In this document: positions 42,787 through 46,022 of the stretch, one piece after another
How positions within the stretch are numbered: position 1 is the first letter of the stretch
How the letters are laid out: each line of letters begins with the position of its first letter
Origin: an uncultured Pseudomonadota bacterium
GTDB taxonomy: Bacteria; Myxococcota_A; UBA796; JAFGLY01
Direction: 5' to 3'
Assembly: GCA_937912125.1 (NCBI GenBank)
Contig: CALDOK010000189.1
Span: 1 to 46,022, forward strand
DNA: 46,022 nt
Program-made: the position numbers and the translations under genes
Notes under the pieces: generated by a model
Databases searched by the model: none
What the model was told of the DNA's origin: nothing
What the model saw: the letters and a program-made list of their open reading frames with translations, nothing else

Positions 42787-44004
42787 TCAGCGGCCCGTGC
42801 CCACGAGGTAGCTCACCCGCACGGTGTGGTAGGCCTTGGGGAAGCCCTCGTCGAAGATCACGGCGTTGGTGTCCTGGTCGTAGTGCCAGCCTTCCGCCCG
42901 GCTGGAGCCTTCGACGGTCACCGCGACGGTGTCGGGGTCAGGGGTCTCCGAGAGAGGCGCCGTCCAGATCCAGGCCGAGGCGTCGCCGAGGGCTCGCACG
43001 GTGTCCTGCCAGGGGTCGCAGATGGACAGGAACACCCCCTCGGTGGCCAACACTGCCTCGTAGTAGCCGGTGCCGGCCGAGGCGTTGTCGCAGCCCGCTG
43101 GGTAGTCGCCGGCCACCGCCGAGATGCGCAGCTGCTGGACGCTGGGCTTGTACTCCTCCATCGCGGTCACGTAGGTTCCCCAGGCGTCGGTGGACTGCTC
43201 GGGCTCGTCGCTGATGGTGATGACGTGCAGCAGGGCGTCGTCCCGCAGGAAGCCATCGTTGCAGTCCCCCGCGCCGGTCCGGGACAGGGCCTGGGTGGCC
43301 ACAGTGAGCAGCGACTCGGTGTAGTACCCGCCGCCGCTGCGGATGGCCTGCTGGAAGGCGCGGTCGTAGTCGGCGGTGGAGGGGGTGAGCACCGCGCCGC
43401 TGCCGCAGCCGTCGTCGTCGTTGGCCACCATGATCTGCCAGTCCGTGGTGATCTCCGACAGCGCCTCGATGAAGTCCGCGAAGGAGCGGGCCAGGCTGGC
43501 CAGATCGTCGTCCATGGAGCCGCTCTGGTCGGCTGAGAAGAGCAGGTCCACCGCGGGGTTGTCCAGGGTGAGCTCGTCGACCACCTGCCGGGGTGCCCCG
43601 CCGATGCCCGACAGCACCGCGGTGGCGTCCTCCCCTGCGCTGGGGGTGGCGATGAGCACGCCGCCGTGCATGGCCTGCTCCTGGGGCGCGTAGGCCACGG
43701 TCACCATCAGGGCCATGCCCGGGTCGAGGTCCGCGGGCAGGATGGCCTGGGTGACCAGGGTGAACGCGTCGCCCTCGAGGGCCAGGCTGGCCAGCTCCAG
43801 CGGCGCGGCGCCGATGTTGCGCAGGGCCAGCTCCGCTACGGCGCCTTCGCCCACGGAGATCTCGCCGAAGTCGTGGCTGCTGGGCTCGAACACCAGGGTC
43901 CCGGCGGCGGCGCCGCCGCCGGTGTCATCCTTGGGGAACAGGCCGCCCACGGGGAGGCAGGCGATGAGCGGGATCAGGGCGAGGAACACGAATCGCTGAG
44001 GCAT
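42787..44004 (-). CDS. VWA-domain lipoprotein with Hydin-like Ig domain
   Basis: 405 residues. Lipobox LIAC (Cys16), then a KDDTG linker. Residues ~35-135 are an ASPM/SPD-2/Hydin-like Ig domain (LVFEPSSHDFGEISVGEGAVAELALRNIG). From ~152 a von Willebrand factor A domain starts with the MIDAS motif DQSGSM (Asp159, Ser161, Ser163), continues with DWQIMVANDDDGCG and HVITISDEPEQS, and ends near 340. VWA domains bind proteins through a metal ion. A final strand region follows. GGAG precedes the ATG. Probably a surface adhesion or complex-assembly protein; the ligand is not evident. Confidence 0.85.
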   Translation of the reverse strand: MPQRFVFLALIPLIACLPVGGLFPKDDTGGGAAAGTLVFEPSSHDFGEISVGEGAVAELALRNIGAAPLELASLALEGDAFTLVTQAILPADLDPGMALMVTVAYAPQEQAMHGGVLIATPSAGEDATAVLSGIGGAPRQVVDELTLDNPAVDLLFSADQSGSMDDDLASLARSFADFIEALSEITTDWQIMVANDDDGCGSGAVLTPSTADYDRAFQQAIRSGGGYYTESLLTVATQALSRTGAGDCNDGFLRDDALLHVITISDEPEQSTDAWGTYVTAMEEYKPSVQQLRISAVAGDYPAGCDNASAGTGYYEAVLATEGVFLSICDPWQDTVRALGDASAWIWTAPLSETPDPDTVAVTVEGSSRAEGWHYDQDTNAVIFDEGFPKAYHTVRVSYLVGTGR

Positions 44005-44066
44005 GATGGGCTCCGGACTCAGACCGAAGCCTGAGTGTAGCCGGAGCGCTGGCGGCCCGCGCACGG

Positions 44067-45272
44067 CTAGAACGCCTTCCAGCCCCAGGTCCCGTCGGAC
44101 CAGCGCGGGGCGGGCTCATCGGTCTGGCTGACCCACTCGGTGGGGCGGCCGGTGAAGCCCTCGGTGACCAGCGAGCCCACGTAGTCGCCGTCGGCGTAGA
44201 CCCGATCGATCTGCTGGCGGATGGAGGCGATGTCGGCGGGGGTGACCACGCCGTTCGAGGTGGCCTTGTAGAACTGGACCGTCACGCGCACGGGGAAGCG
44301 GGGATCGCGCTCGATGGCCAGGTCGTTGATCTCGGCGAAGGGGCCCTCGGTCTCGCCGTGGCCGATCACCGCGTTCTCAACGTCGCTGGTGGAGCGCATG
44401 GCGGTGGCGCCCATGGGGGCCGACTCCATCATCATGTCGTCCATGGCGTAGTCGCTCCAGCGCTGCTGTTCTTTGTGCTTCAGGGGCACCTGGATGAGCA
44501 GCACCACGTTGAGGCTGTCCTGGTTGGCCGCGGAGATCGAGGAGGGGTTGCCGTCGCCGCCGCCGGCGATGAAGTCCGACATGCGGGTGGCGGTGTAGGG
44601 GGCGCGCTCGCCGTCCTCGTTGAAGTACAGCACCTCGCTCATGTAGCCGGAGGCGTTCTCCACCACCTGGATGCTGGTGCCCTCGCGGGTGGCCACCATG
44701 GTGAGCACGGCGGGGTTTCCGGGGGCGCTCTGGTAGTTGTACAGCACCGGGGTGAAGGTGGCCTCACCGCTGCGGGGCACCGGCAGGAAGCAGGCCTGGG
44801 CGCTGACCAGCACGTGGCTGTCCCGCTCGGCCCACAGGCTCGAGCGCCAGCCCTTCCAGGAGCCTGGGTCGTGCAGGTAGCTGCGGGTAGACTGCAGGAC
44901 GTCGCTCAGGGACGCGGCCTCGAGGTCCCTGCCTCGGGCATTGCCCACGCGGAGCCAGAAGCGGTCCGGGTCCAGGTCGGCGGTGGTGTCGGTGAAGTTG
45001 TCGAAGCGGATCACCGGCATGGGGTGCAGGGCGCCGCCGCTGTCCCGCACGCCGATGGTCATGTCGCTGATGTTGGGGCCCCAGACCGAGCCTTTGCTGC
45101 GGCCTGTGTCTTCCCAGGTGACGTTCACGGCCACCAGGCCCTGATCGGCGACCATGGCGTTGACCGAGGAGTCCCAGACCATGCCCTCCACCTTCTGGAT
45201 GGTGCTGTCGTAGCTGGGCTGGGTGCGGGCGAAGGCGGTGGTGGCGGCGAGGATGAAGAGCAGGCGGGACAT
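44067..45272 (-). CDS. Exported protein, unknown function
   Basis: 401 residues. A Sec-type N-terminus (MSRLLFILAATTAFARTQP) precedes a strand-rich body without recognisable family: WGPNISDMTIGVRDSGGALHPMPVIRFDNF, SHVLVSAQACFLPVPRSGEATFTPVLYNYQS and VLTMVATREGTSIQVVENASGYMSEVLYFNEDGE. A Met-rich stretch MDDMMMESAPMGATAM lies near residue 290. One Cys only. The end GTWGWKAF is aromatic, as in outer-membrane-targeted proteins. GGAG stands 6 bp before the ATG. It lies 62 bp before the VWA lipoprotein gene on the same strand, so they are possibly co-transcribed. Confidence 0.7.
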   Translation of the reverse strand: MSRLLFILAATTAFARTQPSYDSTIQKVEGMVWDSSVNAMVADQGLVAVNVTWEDTGRSKGSVWGPNISDMTIGVRDSGGALHPMPVIRFDNFTDTTADLDPDRFWLRVGNARGRDLEAASLSDVLQSTRSYLHDPGSWKGWRSSLWAERDSHVLVSAQACFLPVPRSGEATFTPVLYNYQSAPGNPAVLTMVATREGTSIQVVENASGYMSEVLYFNEDGERAPYTATRMSDFIAGGGDGNPSSISAANQDSLNVVLLIQVPLKHKEQQRWSDYAMDDMMMESAPMGATAMRSTSDVENAVIGHGETEGPFAEINDLAIERDPRFPVRVTVQFYKATSNGVVTPADIASIRQQIDRVYADGDYVGSLVTEGFTGRPTEWVSQTDEPAPRWSDGTWGWKAF

Positions 45273-45409
45273 GGTGGCTCCTGTGAAGGTGCGTGGCTTG
45301 CGCGGACGGCCGGACAACGCAGCGGGCCGCGGTGGGCTTACACCCACGGGATCCGCTTCCACGGGTCTCGTGTTTCGCCGGACATTCTGCAGGCGTCGGC
45401 TCGTGACGC

Positions 45410-46022
<613 letters not shown>

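Overview
The window reads as ordinary chromosome of a GC-rich, predatory/soil-type deltaproteobacterium-like organism, most likely a member of the Myxococcota. The evidence is: many exported proteins with MopE-type DxDxDG/CDD repeats; four C-termini of the MYXO-CTERM type (Cys cluster, one hydrophobic helix, Arg cluster); a very large Ser/Thr kinase-ATPase-TPR regulator; HDOD and PilZ signalling proteins; and pilus-type proteins. A perfect 14-bp ParB-type parS core (42-55) suggests a chromosomal, possibly origin-proximal, position. I see no phage, IS, integrase, CRISPR array, tRNA or rRNA. I call 37 protein genes, the last cut by the window edge. About half are predicted to be exported, mostly lipoproteins. 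No gap between genes exceeds about 240 bp.

Layout. 1-3.7 kb: parS, an FG-GAP/CARDB lipoprotein (-) and a divergent metallophosphoesterase with a MYXO-CTERM tail (+). 3.7-9.9 kb: histidine kinase (-), thioredoxin (+), RNase Z-like MBL hydrolase plus giant Ser/Thr kinase (+), small orphan ORF (+). 9.9-14.5 kb (-): LpqC-type esterase lipoprotein coupled to an Asp-Ala-repeat lipoprotein, NhaC antiporter, NlpC/P60-like protein, SRPBCC protein. 14.7-17 kb (+): PAP2-VanZ fusion behind a hairpin that covers its ribosome-binding site, small membrane protein, exported barrel-like protein. 17-20.3 kb (-): two coupled MopE-repeat proteins. 20.5-28 kb: DUF302 protein (+), two PNGase F-like lipoprotein paralogs (-), an orphan PilP lipoprotein (+), 4-TM protein, HDOD protein and alpha/beta hydrolase (-). 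28-31.5 kb: a tandem-PDZ exported protein translationally coupled to a divergent SecY homologue with an N-terminal zinc ribbon (-), then a DUF1624 membrane protein (+). 31.5-39.4 kb (-): PilZ protein, D,D-carboxypeptidase, a 1440-residue beta-helix/MopE surface protein, glutamate racemase, pilin-like protein. 39.4-46 kb: transglutaminase/MopE lipoprotein and another lipoprotein (+), VWA lipoprotein, an unknown exported protein and a truncated MYXO-CTERM protein (-).

Working together: cell-envelope upkeep (MurI, D,D-carboxypeptidase, NlpC/P60, PAP2, NhaC) sits beside a large set of surface-displayed calcium-binding-type proteins. The most unusual element is the SecY-like/PDZ pair at 28057-30329. 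Its SecY homologue keeps the ten-helix core motifs but has very short cytoplasmic loops where SecA and the ribosome normally dock. A PDZ partner of GspC type is made from the same message, so a dedicated membrane insertion, sorting or secretion device is a reasonable hypothesis. All functional statements come from reading motifs by eye; no database search was possible.
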